Origin: Burkholderiales bacterium
GTDB taxonomy: Bacteria; Pseudomonadota; Gammaproteobacteria; Burkholderiales; JAEUOS01
Length of the DNA stretch: 28,666 nucleotides
Direction: 5' to 3'
NCBI GenBank assembly: GCA_947456845.1
Contig: CANGUJ010000006.1
Span: forward strand, 1-28,666
A program made the position numbers and the translations under genes. This document shows positions 7,865-15,826 of this stretch, in pieces; the first letter of the stretch is position 1; each line of letters starts with the position of its first letter. The notes under the pieces are model-generated. The model made no database searches. It was given only the letters and a program-made list of their open reading frames with translations, and was not told the origin of the DNA.

Positions 7865-10009
7865 ATGAGCGACGCCAACCCGATCCGCTACGAAACCGAT
7901 GCCGAGGGCATCGTCACCCTGACCTTCGACGCCCCCGGCGCGCCGGTCAACACCATGACGCAGGCCTGGACCAACGCCATGACCGAGGCGGTGGACCGCA
8001 TCACAGCCGACAAGGACAAGATCACCGGCGTGATCCTCGCCTCGGCCAAGAAGACCTTCTTCGCCGGCGCCGAGTTGAAGGACGTGCTGAAACTGAAGGA
8101 AGAAGACGGCCCGCGCTGGTACAACGAGATCCAGCAGACCAAGCGCGATTTCCGCCGCCTGGAAACCTGCGGCCGGCCGGTGGTGGCCGCCGTCGCCGGC
8201 GCCGCTTTGGGCGGGGGTTGGGAGCTCGCCTTGTCGGCCCACTGCCGCATCGCGCTCGATGAAGCGAAGATCCAGCTGGGCCTCCCTGAAGTGACGCTTG
8301 GTCTCCTGCCGGGTGCGGGCGGCGTGACCAAGCTGGTGCGGATCCTCGGGCTGGAGGCGGCCCTGCCGATCCTGATGGAAGGCAAGACCATGAACCCGCG
8401 CCAGATGCATGAACTGGGGCTGGTGCATGACCTCGCCGCGACGCCCGAGGACATGTTCGCCAAGGCGCGCGCCTGGATCAAGGCCAACCCCGACGCCCAG
8501 CAGCCCTGGGACGTGAAGGGCTACCGCCTGCCCGGCGGCAGCCCGGACAGCCCGAAGATCGCGCAGATGCTTTCCATCGCGCCCGCCATCACCGCCGAAA
8601 AGACGCGCGGCCTCCTGCCGGCGCCGGAAGCCATCATGGCCTGCGCGGTGGAAGGCGCGCGGGTCGACTTCGACACCGCCATGCGCATCGAAAGCCGCTA
8701 CCTGATCAAGCTGGCGGTGGGCAAGGTGGCCAAGAACCTGATCGCGCTGTTCTTCAACCAGACCTCGATCCGCGGCGGCGCCTCGCGCCCCAGGGACGTG
8801 CCGAAGTGGAAGGCCACCAGGGTCGGCATTCTCGGCGCCGGCATGATGGGCTCGGGCATCGCCTGGGCCAACGCCAGCCGCGGCATCCCCTGCGTGTTGA
8901 AGGATGTGTCGATGGAGGCGGCCGAAAAAGGCAAGAGCTACTCGGCCAAGCTGCTCGACCGCCAGATCCAGCGCGGCCGCATGGATGAAACCCGCGCCGG
9001 CATCACCCTCTCGCTGATTACCGCCACCGCCTCGAACGACGACCTGGCCGGCTGCGACCTGATCATCGAAGCCGTGTTCGAAAAGCGCGACCTGAAGGCA
9101 CAGGTGACGAAGGAAGCCGAGCCGAAGCTGGCGGCCGGCGGCTTCTTCGCCTCCAACACCTCGACCTTGCCGATCACCGGGCTGGCACAGGCCTCGACGA
9201 AGCCGGAAAAATTCATCGGCCTGCATTTCTTCTCGCCGGTGGACAAGATGGCTTTAGTCGAGATCATCAAGGGCGAGAAGACCGACGCCGAGACGCTCGC
9301 GCGCGCCTACGACTATGTGCTGCAAATCGGCAAGACGCCGATCGTCGTCAACGACAGCCGCGGCTTCTACACCAGCCGCACCTTCGGCACCTTCGTGCGC
9401 GAAGGCGCCTGCATGGTCGAGGAAGGCATTCCCGCCACGGTGATCGAGAACGCGGCGCGCCAGGCCGGCATGCCGGTGGGCCCGCTGGCGGTGATCGACG
9501 AAACCTCAATGAGCCTATCCGTGCACGTGATGCAGCAGACCCGCGCGGACATGCAAGCCGAAGGCAAGACCTACGTGCCGCAACCCGGCGAGGCCCTGTT
9601 CGAGCGCATGGTGAGCGAATTCAAGCGCCCGGGCCGCACCGGCGGCGGCGGCTTCTACGACTACCCGGCCGGCGGCAAGAAGGTGCTGTGGTCCGGCCTC
9701 AAGCAGTTCGAGAAGGCCGGGGTCGGCTATGACCTGGAAGAACTGAAACAGCGCTTCCTCTACCGCCAGGCCACCGAGACCGCGCGCTGTCTGGAGGAGG
9801 GGGTGCTCACCACCGCTCACGACGCCAATGTCGGCTCGATTTTCGGCATCGGCTTCCCCACCTGGACCGGCGGCGCCTTGCAGTACATCAACAGCGAAGG
9901 CCTGGCTGACTTCGTGAAAAACGCCGATGCGCTGGCGGCGAAATTCGGCGAGCGCTTCAAGGTGCCGCAGAGCGTGCGCGACAAGGCCGCGCGCGGCGAA
10001 GGGTTCTAG
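7865..10009 (+). CDS. Bifunctional enoyl-CoA hydratase / 3-hydroxyacyl-CoA dehydrogenase (FadB/FadJ-like)
   Basis: Beta-oxidation multifunctional enzyme, 714 residues, matching FadB/FadJ length. The N-terminal crotonase domain (about 1-300) has both catalytic glutamates: Glu120 in GGGWELAL and Glu142 in LGLPEVTLGLLPGAGG. A linker leads to the NAD-binding domain beginning VGILGAGMMGSGIAWA at residue 320, with catalytic His454 in GLHFFSPVDKMALVEII. The C-terminal helical domain follows, with RPGRTGGGGFYDYP near residue 590. It hydrates 2-enoyl-CoA and oxidises the 3-hydroxyacyl-CoA. No thiolase gene is adjacent, unlike the classical fadBA pair. It is the last gene of the plus-strand acyl-CoA cluster and ends 41 bases from the convergent msrA. 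Confidence 0.95.
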   Translation: MSDANPIRYETDAEGIVTLTFDAPGAPVNTMTQAWTNAMTEAVDRITADKDKITGVILASAKKTFFAGAELKDVLKLKEEDGPRWYNEIQQTKRDFRRLETCGRPVVAAVAGAALGGGWELALSAHCRIALDEAKIQLGLPEVTLGLLPGAGGVTKLVRILGLEAALPILMEGKTMNPRQMHELGLVHDLAATPEDMFAKARAWIKANPDAQQPWDVKGYRLPGGSPDSPKIAQMLSIAPAITAEKTRGLLPAPEAIMACAVEGARVDFDTAMRIESRYLIKLAVGKVAKNLIALFFNQTSIRGGASRPRDVPKWKATRVGILGAGMMGSGIAWANASRGIPCVLKDVSMEAAEKGKSYSAKLLDRQIQRGRMDETRAGITLSLITATASNDDLAGCDLIIEAVFEKRDLKAQVTKEAEPKLAAGGFFASNTSTLPITGLAQASTKPEKFIGLHFFSPVDKMALVEIIKGEKTDAETLARAYDYVLQIGKTPIVVNDSRGFYTSRTFGTFVREGACMVEEGIPATVIENAARQAGMPVGPLAVIDETSMSLSVHVMQQTRADMQAEGKTYVPQPGEALFERMVSEFKRPGRTGGGGFYDYPAGGKKVLWSGLKQFEKAGVGYDLEELKQRFLYRQATETARCLEEGVLTTAHDANVGSIFGIGFPTWTGGALQYINSEGLADFVKNADALAAKFGERFKVPQSVRDKAARGEGF

Positions 10010-10038
10010 GACATGCCCCGCCGCGCATCCATCGCGCT

Positions 10039-10062
10039 GCTGCCGCTTCTCTAGGCGGCAGC
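10039..10062. terminator. Hairpin between convergent genes (possible bidirectional terminator)
   Basis: An eight-base-pair perfect stem, GCTGCCGC (10039-10046) with GCGGCAGC (10055-10062), encloses an eight-base loop that includes the msrA stop codon. It sits between the ends of the converging FadB-like gene and msrA. No strong T-tract follows on either strand, so intrinsic termination is only possible. Confidence 0.4.
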
Positions 10063-10557
10063 GCGTCGCGGCAACACCCAGTTCGGCCGCGCGAAATGGC
10101 AGGTGTAGCCGCCGGGGTTGCGCTCCAGGTAGTCCTGATGCTCCGGCTCGGCCAGCCAGAAATCGCCCGCCGGCGCGACTTCGGTCACCACCTTGCCAGG
10201 CCACAGGCCTGAAGCATCGACGTCCTTGATGGTGTTGATCGCCTCCCGCCGCTGCGCTTCCGAAGTGTAGTAGATCGCCGAGCGGTACGACGGGCCACGG
10301 TCGTTGCCCTGGCGGTTGGGCGTGGTCGGGTCATGGATCTGGAAGAAGAATTCCAGCAGACGCCGGTAGCTCGTCACGGCCGGGTCGAAAACGATCTCGA
10401 TCCCCTCGGCATGGGTGCCGTGGTTGCGATAGGTCGCATTCCTGACATCGCCGCCGGTGTAGCCCACCCGCGTGGACAGGATGCCGGGCAGCTTGCGGAT
10501 CAGGTCCTGCATGCCCCAGAAGCAGCCACCGGCCAGAACCGCGCGTTCAGTCGTCAT
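10051..10557 (-). CDS. msrA: Peptide-methionine (S)-S-oxide reductase MsrA
   Basis: Reduces the S epimer of methionine sulfoxide in proteins, using thioredoxin-type reductant. The 168-residue protein opens with the signature GGCFWG (catalytic Cys12) and has VGYTGG (31-36), YRNHGTHAEGIEIVFDP (43-59) and a QGNDRGPSYRSAIYY block (83-97). Cys153 in GGYTCHF is the likely resolving cysteine. No signal peptide is present, so it acts in the cytoplasm. The ATG lies one base beyond the msrB stop codon and uses an AGGAGG ribosome site inside the end of msrB, so the two are translated from one message. Confidence 0.96.
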   Translation of the reverse strand: MTTERAVLAGGCFWGMQDLIRKLPGILSTRVGYTGGDVRNATYRNHGTHAEGIEIVFDPAVTSYRRLLEFFFQIHDPTTPNRQGNDRGPSYRSAIYYTSEAQRREAINTIKDVDASGLWPGKVVTEVAPAGDFWLAEPEHQDYLERNPGGYTCHFARPNWVLPRRAAA

Positions 10558-10558
10558 T

Positions 10559-11005
10559 TCAAACCTCCTCAACCTGGTTGATGTAATCGCCATAGCCCTC
10601 GGCTTGCATGTCGTGCTTGTGGACGAATCGCAGCGAGGCTGAATTGATGCAGTAGCGCAGCCCACCGCGGTCGCGCGGGCCGTCCGGGAAAACATGACCG
10701 AGATGGCTGTCGCCGTGCGCCGAACGCACCTCGGTGCGCACCATGCCGTGGCTGACATCGCGCAGTTCGTTGACATACGCGGGTACGATCGGCTTGGTAA
10801 AGCTCGGCCAGCCACACCCCGACTCGAACTTGTCCGACGACGCGAACAGCGGTTCGCCGGACACGATGTCGACATAGATCCCTGGTTCGTGATTGTCGAG
10901 GTACTCGCCCGTTCCCGGCATTTCGGTACCTCCGTGCTGCGTGACCTGGTATTGCTCGGGGGTGAGCTTGGCGATCGCTTCCTGGGACTTGGTGTAGCTT
11001 TTCAT
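10559..11005 (-). CDS. msrB: Peptide-methionine (R)-S-oxide reductase MsrB, zinc-free type
   Basis: Reduces the R epimer of methionine sulfoxide. The 148-residue protein carries catalytic Cys119 in GLRYCINSASLRF and the recycling Cys64 in SGCGWPSF. The two CxxC pairs that bind structural zinc in the E. coli type are absent: the positions read DIVS (46-49) and SAHG (95-98). This matches the zinc-free form known from the Neisseria PilB MsrB domain. The ATG at 11005 is preferred because the protein then starts MKSYTKS as in relatives; a TTG at 11053 would add 16 poorly conserved residues. It is cytoplasmic and the first gene of the msrBA operon. Confidence 0.95.
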   Translation of the reverse strand: MKSYTKSQEAIAKLTPEQYQVTQHGGTEMPGTGEYLDNHEPGIYVDIVSGEPLFASSDKFESGCGWPSFTKPIVPAYVNELRDVSHGMVRTEVRSAHGDSHLGHVFPDGPRDRGGLRYCINSASLRFVHKHDMQAEGYGDYINQVEEV

Positions 11006-11048
11006 GAACTCTGACCGACTGACTGGGACTCTGGAAAATGGGGCTGCT

Positions 11049-11070
11049 GGCAAGGGATTTCAACCTTGCC
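11049..11070. other. Short inverted repeat in the msrB leader
   Basis: GGCAAGG (11049-11055) and CCTTGCC (11064-11070) form a seven-base stem with an eight-base loop, 44 bases upstream of the msrB ATG on the minus strand. It could be a leader hairpin, an operator, or the terminator of vapC just upstream. The remaining bases between 11006 and 11148 show no gene and no convincing promoter. Confidence 0.4.
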
Positions 11071-11148
11071 CGGTTGGTCGTGTGGAGAAGCCGAAGCTGA
11101 CAGCTCTGCGCCGGCTTCCGCTGAAACTAGTCGTTCTCAACGGCGAGA

Positions 11149-11580
11149 TCAAAGCAGGTGCAGGTGTTTGCCTGCTGCGCCCGTCACAACGCTTCGCGCG
11201 ACGCGATGATCGAAGGTCGCTAGAGCACCGTCATGATGCACCGCCAGCGCCAAGAGATACGCATCGGTAATCTGGTTGTGCCCCATCAGGTGAGCCCAAT
11301 TCAATACTGACTCGTCCCGAAGGCTGATATCGCATGACCAGAATTCATGGTCGACGTCACCGCAAGCAAGCGCGAGCTTTTCGCGCACTTTCGAGAATCC
11401 GGGCGGAGCGCGTCGCGCGTAGCCCGGGAGGTTGAGCACGCGCAGCACGCCATTTTCCGTCAGCGCGCAGGTGGCGATTTTCAGTCCGGTGTCGCGAAAC
11501 AGCGCCAACGCGTCAGCGTTGCGGATATGTGCATCGTCGAAAAGGGCCACCCAGACGTTGATATCCAGAAGCAGCCGCAT
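11149..11580 (-). CDS. VapC-type PIN-domain toxin (ribonuclease)
   Basis: PIN-domain ribonuclease of a type II toxin-antitoxin pair, 143 residues. The four acidic residues of the Mg2+ site are visible: Asp6 in LLLDINVWVALF, Glu42 in LTENG, Asp106 in QITDAYLLALA and Asp124 in ATFDHR. VapC toxins cut tRNA or rRNA when the antitoxin is degraded. The ATG is three bases after the antitoxin stop, with a GGAGGG ribosome site inside the antitoxin end, so the toxin is translated downstream of and coupled to its antitoxin. The C-terminal TDAYLLALA resembles the TA_VapC subfamily common in chromosomal accessory DNA. The cellular target cannot be read from the sequence. Confidence 0.9.
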   Translation of the reverse strand: MRLLLDINVWVALFDDAHIRNADALALFRDTGLKIATCALTENGVLRVLNLPGYARRAPPGFSKVREKLALACGDVDHEFWSCDISLRDESVLNWAHLMGHNQITDAYLLALAVHHDGALATFDHRVARSVVTGAAGKHLHLL

Positions 11581-11583
11581 CGC

Positions 11584-11823
11584 TCAGATGCCCTCCTCGT
11601 CCATCAGTCTGCGCACATGCTCGGAGGTGACAATCTCGTCGCGCGCGGGCAGGACGGTATAACGGCTGCGGGGTTCGGATGCCGTGGCCGGTTGCTGCAT
11701 GCGGGCGCGAAAGCCATCCCTTACCAGGCGGGATACGGCCTCTCCCAGCGATATACCTTCCCGAGCGGCACATTGGCGCGCGATCTGCACGACATCCTCG
11801 GACAAGGCCAGCGTCGTTCGCAT
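11584..11823 (-). CDS. VapB-type ribbon-helix-helix antitoxin
   Basis: Small antitoxin, 79 residues. The N-terminal half (MRTTLALSEDVVQIARQCA, then SLGEAVSRLVRDGFRAR) has the strand-helix-helix pattern of the ribbon-helix-helix fold that binds DNA as a dimer. The C-terminal tail is acidic and probably wraps the VapC toxin. The ATG at 11823 was chosen because the fold begins directly there; upstream in-frame codons add residues without similarity. A perfect 7-2-7 palindrome lies 25 bases upstream and is a natural operator for autorepression by the VapBC complex. Confidence 0.87.
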   Translation of the reverse strand: MRTTLALSEDVVQIARQCAAREGISLGEAVSRLVRDGFRARMQQPATASEPRSRYTVLPARDEIVTSEHVRRLMDEEGI

Positions 11824-11847
11824 GATTGGCATCCAGATAAAACAGCG

Positions 11848-11876
11848 TGATGCGACCGCATCAAAACAACATTCTA
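11848..11876 (-). promoter_or_regulatory. VapBC operator palindrome and -10 candidate
   Basis: TGATGCG-AC-CGCATCA (11848-11863) is a perfect seven-base inverted repeat. On the minus strand a TAGAAT -10 candidate (11876-11871) lies just upstream, which places the palindrome over the expected transcription start. No clear -35 is seen at 17 bases. This arrangement suits repression by a ribbon-helix-helix antitoxin; the role is inferred from position. Confidence 0.6.
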
Positions 11877-11971
11877 GCATCACCGCTGATCGTGAAGCCC
11901 GGCGCCCCCCGGATTCGCGACAGTGACGACTTGGGGAAGAAGGCTTGGTGGAATGACGGATGCGTTACGGC

Positions 11972-12961
11972 TCACTCGGGCTGGATTTTGGCGTCGCGCA
12001 CATAACCGGCCCAGCGTTCCATTTGATCACGCACAAAGCGGCTGTACTCCTCACGGCTTGGTGTGCTCACCACAATGCCCAGCGATTCGAGGCGGGCACG
12101 CACCGCAGGATCATTCATGGAGCCCACCACGTGGCGGTGCAGCTGATTGAGGATGTCGGCAGGCACGCCAGCGGGCGTGGCGAGGCCGAGAAAGGCAATC
12201 TGGTCGAAGCCGGGGTAAGTCTCAGCCAGAGCCGGCACCTGCGGCCAGACCTTGTGCCGGTCTTTGGCAGTGACCGCAAGCGGAATCAGTTTGCCGCCGG
12301 CAATGTGGCTGGTGCTGGCCACATAATCAAGAAAGATGACGTGAATCTGCTTGCCGTACAAATCGGTGAGCGCATTGCCGAGCGCCTTATAAGGCACGCC
12401 GGCGAGCGAGGTACCTGAGCGCAGCGCAAAGAGCGCGCCGCCGACGTGCGAGGCCGAATTGAAGTGCCCATAGAAGGCCTTGCCGGGATTGGCCTTGGCA
12501 AACGCCACCAGATCGGCAATGGATTTGATCGGGCTGTCGGCAGGCACCACGGCGACCGAGCCGAAGGTGCCGAAGAGGCCGACGTGCTCGAAATCCTTCA
12601 TCGTGTCGTAGGGCAGCTTCTTGTAGAGGCTGGCATTGGCACCGTGGGTAGAGTTGGAGACGATCTGAAAGGTGTAGCCGTCAGGTGCGGCATTCTTGTT
12701 GGCCTCGGTGCCGATGATGCCGTTGGCGCCGACACGGTTTTCAACCACCACCGGTTGCTTCACCTGCGCTTCGAGATATTGGGCGAAAGTGCGGGCCGTG
12801 ATATCGCCGGAGCCACCCTGGCCGAATGGGATGATGAGCTTGATCGGCTTGTTTGGCCATGCCTGAGCCAGGGCGGAGCCGGCAAGCGCGGCAGCGCACA
12901 AGGCGAGCACAAAGGCCAACAATGCGCGTGCGGGATGCAGCGAATTTTGAAGGGAATCCAT
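11972..12961 (-). CDS. Bug-family (TTT) periplasmic substrate-binding protein, copy 1
   Basis: Bug-family solute receptor, 329 residues, of the type that feeds tripartite tricarboxylate transporters. A signal peptide (hydrophobic residues about 14-32, likely cleavage after SALA) precedes the family start QAWPNKPIKLIIPFGQGGSGD. The conserved AAPDGYTF and the second-lobe VPYKALGNALTDL and FLGLATPAGVPADILNQLH are present. These receptors usually clasp a carboxylate group. The ATG at 12961 is chosen because AAAGG lies eight bases upstream; a GTG nine bases earlier is less likely. It follows the Asp-box propeller gene by 91 bases. No TctA or TctB gene is in the window, so the membrane partner is elsewhere or absent. 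Confidence 0.93.
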   Translation of the reverse strand: MDSLQNSLHPARALLAFVLALCAAALAGSALAQAWPNKPIKLIIPFGQGGSGDITARTFAQYLEAQVKQPVVVENRVGANGIIGTEANKNAAPDGYTFQIVSNSTHGANASLYKKLPYDTMKDFEHVGLFGTFGSVAVVPADSPIKSIADLVAFAKANPGKAFYGHFNSASHVGGALFALRSGTSLAGVPYKALGNALTDLYGKQIHVIFLDYVASTSHIAGGKLIPLAVTAKDRHKVWPQVPALAETYPGFDQIAFLGLATPAGVPADILNQLHRHVVGSMNDPAVRARLESLGIVVSTPSREEYSRFVRDQMERWAGYVRDAKIQPE

Positions 12962-13052
12962 GGCGAGCACCTTTGAGAGAAGTGAGCGGAGATTGGAAAA
13001 ACGAGTGAGCGGCAGGACGCGCGGCAGGTGAGCCAGCCGGCAGGCGCGCTAC

Positions 13053-14105
13053 CTAGCCACGCGCCAGAGCATAGGTGTCGAGCACACCCTTGGGCAGGAG
13101 CGATTCGCTCCAGGTGGCCCCGCCATCGACCGTATCAAACACCTGGCCGCAGCGCGACACGCAGGAAATCGCCGCCGCATTGCGCGGGTCCTGCGCCACC
13201 GCCATCATGGTGGCGCGCGCCTTGATGCCGCAATCGAGGCGCTGCCAGCTCGCACCAAGGTCGGCGCTGCGGTATAGCGAACCATCCTGGCTGGCGGCAG
13301 CCGGCGAGAGACAGGCAAACAGAACACGCGGGTCGTGTGGCGAAACGCGGATGTCGCGCGCATAGGTGAGCGGCGAGAAACGGCCGATGTCCATGTTGCC
13401 CCAGGTTATGCCCGCATCGTCGCTGCGGAACAAGCCTGTGCGCAACGCAATCATCACCGTGCGCGGTTGGGCGGCACTGGTGCAGACCGCGTGCGCGTCG
13501 AGCATGCCTTCGGCCTCGCTGTCGCTTTGCAAGCGGTTGCGCAATTCCGGAAAGCGCTCGGCGAATTGCATCAGGTCAGGCGCACAATCAGTCCAGCTCC
13601 GGCCGCCATCGACACTGCGCATGGCACCGCCGACTTCAAGCGCGATGTAGAGGTGATCCGGTTCGGCCGCATCAAGCGCCACGCGCATCACGCGGCAATC
13701 AAAGGACATCTTGATGTGCGCAGGCTGGTTCAGGGGGGCGAGGGAGCGCCAGGTGTCGCCGCCATCTTCGCTGCGCAGCACGCCCACCGGGGAAGTGCCT
13801 ATATAAATGATGTCCGGCTGGTGTGGATGCACCGTGATCGCCCACACCTGGAGGCCCTCCGGTACCGCGAGGCGCGCCCAGCTTGATCCGGCGTCGCGGC
13901 TGCGATAGAGGCCGTCGCGTGCCCCCACAAACACGATCTGAGGATCGTCCGGATGGACGGTGATTGCCTGCGCCTGCACGCCGGCAATCACCCCGCCGCC
14001 GAGTTGTTCCCAGGCAGTGGCGGTCGGGTCAGCGTCATCACGGCGCCGGAATACCCCCGCGAGCGTGCCGCCGGTCCAGCGTCCTGCGCCTACGTAAGTG
14101 GTCAT
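13053..14105 (-). CDS. Asp-box (BNR) repeat beta-propeller protein
   Basis: Soluble beta-propeller of 350 residues built from sialidase-type Asp-box repeats of the form S-x-D-x-G-x-x-W. Six are visible at 69-76, 112-119, 164-171, 228-235, 280-287 and 325-332 (for example SRDAGSSW, SEDGGDTW, SVDGGRSW). Spacing is 43-64 residues, one per blade. It resembles the sortilin/VPS10 and photosystem-assembly (Ycf48-like) propellers rather than a true sialidase, since the sialidase arginine triad is not recognisable. No signal peptide is seen (start MTTYVGAGRW), so it is predicted cytoplasmic. GGAGA just upstream supports the ATG. It lies between a hydrolase and a Bug receptor gene; the function is unknown, perhaps a lactonase-like or scaffold role. 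Confidence 0.85.
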   Translation of the reverse strand: MTTYVGAGRWTGGTLAGVFRRRDDADPTATAWEQLGGGVIAGVQAQAITVHPDDPQIVFVGARDGLYRSRDAGSSWARLAVPEGLQVWAITVHPHQPDIIYIGTSPVGVLRSEDGGDTWRSLAPLNQPAHIKMSFDCRVMRVALDAAEPDHLYIALEVGGAMRSVDGGRSWTDCAPDLMQFAERFPELRNRLQSDSEAEGMLDAHAVCTSAAQPRTVMIALRTGLFRSDDAGITWGNMDIGRFSPLTYARDIRVSPHDPRVLFACLSPAAASQDGSLYRSADLGASWQRLDCGIKARATMMAVAQDPRNAAAISCVSRCGQVFDTVDGGATWSESLLPKGVLDTYALARG

Positions 14106-14229
14106 CTTGTCTCCTTCAAAAATGCTGCAAGAAGTGGAAAGGGATAGCGAGAGATAATTGTGCCAGCCATCAAGGCAACCGGCATACCCGGTGGAGCAGC
14201 GACCTTGACTGGCCCGATACCACGATAAT

Positions 14230-15414
14230 CTACGCCAGCCGTCCCCCCAGCCGCTCGGCCAGCCAGTCCGCCACCAGATTCGCCCCCACCTGCCGGTTGT
14301 CTTCCTGGCAATGCTCGCTGCCGCCATCGTGCACGGTCAGCACCTTGAGGGTCTTGTCGGCGGAACCTACGGCGTCGTACAGGCGCTGCGCGAAATCGAG
14401 CTGCACGATGTTGTCGTTCTCGCCGTGGATGCAATAGAACGGGCAGGCGATCTTCTCCGCGATGCCGGGCAGGCGATAGTGCTCCAACTTCTTCATGCAG
14501 GCCTCGATGTCAGGCTTGCCCAGCACCCACGGCAGCTGGAAGCCCGGCGCCGATAGCTTGGTGCCGCCGGCATTCATGATCTTCAGGCGCCGCTGCCAGG
14601 ACTCGTGGTAGTCGAAGTGTCCGCCCCAGGCCACGCAGGCGGCGAAGCGCGGTTGCATGGCGGCGGCGCGCGGCGCGTAGTAGCCGCCCATCGAAAAGCC
14701 CATCACCGCCACCTTCGCCGGGTCGACGTCGCCACGGCCGCACAGGTAGTCCAGCGCGCTGGTGGCCGGCACTTCGTAGTCGTAGCGGCTGGGAATGCCC
14801 TGCAGGCGCAGCGCCTCACCCTGGCCGGGCCCGTCGATGGCCAGCACATGAATACCGCGATTAGCGATTTCGACGGCGCCGAACAGCACGCTCATCTCTT
14901 TGGCGTTGTCGAGCCCGTCGAACATCACCACTGCCGGCGCCTGGGCCGGCACGCCGGCGGCCTTGACGAAGTACGCCGGCAAGGTCGTGTCCTCGTAGGG
15001 CACCTGTACGAAGCTGATGGTGGGGTAGCGAATCGCCAACCCCTGGCGGAAGGTGCGCAGGCAGTCGCGATAGGTGGCCCACTTGCGCTCGGAGGGCGGT
15101 ATGAAGCGCTCGCCGCAGAAGTAGTAGGTGCCGGCGCGCAGCCAGTACGCGGCGGCGGTGAGTTTCTTTCCGTCGGCGGCGGCGGCATCGCCGAAACCCT
15201 CGATGCGCCGCGCCATGTCGGTCCATTCCTGCCACCAGCGTTCGTTGTCGCCGACATGGCCCCGCAGCCGCTGGCCGATCTGGTCGATCTCGCTGATCGA
15301 GGCCGCGCCCCAGGTCTGCATTTCGATGCCGAACATCATGCCCTGCGACCACATGTGGTTTTCAGGGAAATACTCGAACCAGTGGCTGGTCTTGGGCGAT
15401 GTCTGCTGAGACAT
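14230..15414 (-). CDS. Alpha/beta hydrolase, 2,6-dihydroxypseudooxynicotine hydrolase-like (paralog A)
   Basis: Alpha/beta-hydrolase with a helical N-terminal lid domain (about residues 1-130), 394 residues, resembling 2,6-dihydroxypseudooxynicotine hydrolase and FrsA-type enzymes. The triad is visible: Ser241 in GFSMGGYYAP, Asp334 in HGENDNIVQ and His368 in GSEHCQEDN. The motif LAIDGPGQGEALRLQG precedes the nucleophile. The family cleaves C-C or ester bonds. Paralog B (16156-17331) shares the same layout and the DGPGQG and EHCQxDN motifs. The ATG at 15414 gives an N-terminus like paralog B's; an ATG at 15441 is also possible and no ribosome site decides it. It follows the DUF5615 gene by 43 bases and may share its message. 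Confidence 0.87.
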   Translation of the reverse strand: MSQQTSPKTSHWFEYFPENHMWSQGMMFGIEMQTWGAASISEIDQIGQRLRGHVGDNERWWQEWTDMARRIEGFGDAAAADGKKLTAAAYWLRAGTYYFCGERFIPPSERKWATYRDCLRTFRQGLAIRYPTISFVQVPYEDTTLPAYFVKAAGVPAQAPAVVMFDGLDNAKEMSVLFGAVEIANRGIHVLAIDGPGQGEALRLQGIPSRYDYEVPATSALDYLCGRGDVDPAKVAVMGFSMGGYYAPRAAAMQPRFAACVAWGGHFDYHESWQRRLKIMNAGGTKLSAPGFQLPWVLGKPDIEACMKKLEHYRLPGIAEKIACPFYCIHGENDNIVQLDFAQRLYDAVGSADKTLKVLTVHDGGSEHCQEDNRQVGANLVADWLAERLGGRLA

Positions 15415-15457
15415 GGATTGCATTGCTTTCAAGTATTCCATCAATTACAGGCAAAGC

Positions 15458-15826
15458 CTAGAAGGGCAAAATACGGACCCTGGCTCGGTTCTCTTCAAAC
15501 ACCACGAGCGCGCCGTTTGCGAGTTCGCGATCGTATTTGCGCAGGGTCGCGACAACATGATCTGCGGAACCTTCCGGCAACACACCGGAGCCGCGAATCT
15601 GAAAAACACTCGGCCCGGTCGCGCGTGTCACGGCCAACGCCGTGCCGAAATCCAGATCATGTGTGAACACCACAAACCCGTTGCTCGCGGCCCAGGCCAT
15701 GATCTCCGCATCCGCGGCGCGCGGATCACCCACCTTCGACCAGTGTCGGGATTCAATCCCGTGTGAGCGCAGAGCTTCCACCCAGTCCGGTGAAAGGTTC
15801 ATGTCGAGGAGAAGCCGCAGCGACAT
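15458..15826 (-). CDS. DUF5615 PIN-like protein, probable toxin
   Basis: Small PIN-like protein of 122 residues. The N-terminus LRLLLDMNLSPDWVEALRSHG and the later VVFTHDLDFGT match DUF5615. Acidic residues at Asp8, Asp39, Asp57 and Asp59 could form a metal site. Proteins of this family usually lie after a DUF433 gene, and the pair is generally viewed as a toxin-antitoxin system by association. The ATG (15826-15824) overlaps the DUF433 stop as TGATG, so translation is coupled. The nuclease activity is inferred from the fold, not shown. Confidence 0.85.
   Translation of the reverse strand: MSLRLLLDMNLSPDWVEALRSHGIESRHWSKVGDPRAADAEIMAWAASNGFVVFTHDLDFGTALAVTRATGPSVFQIRGSGVLPEGSADHVVATLRKYDRELANGALVVFEENRARVRILPF

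Noticed and set aside
7493..9226. 577-codon minus-strand open frame opposite the desaturase and FadB-like genes
   Set aside because: It spans two well-supported genes on the other strand and shows no domain.
11049..11070. Possible tRNA T-arm or attachment-site remnant
   Set aside because: The eight-base loop lacks the TTCRANY pattern and no acceptor, D or anticodon arm can be folded nearby.
13053..14105. Annotation as a sialidase or glycosyl hydrolase
   Set aside because: Asp-boxes are structural; the catalytic arginine triad and the Tyr/Glu pair of sialidases could not be recognised.
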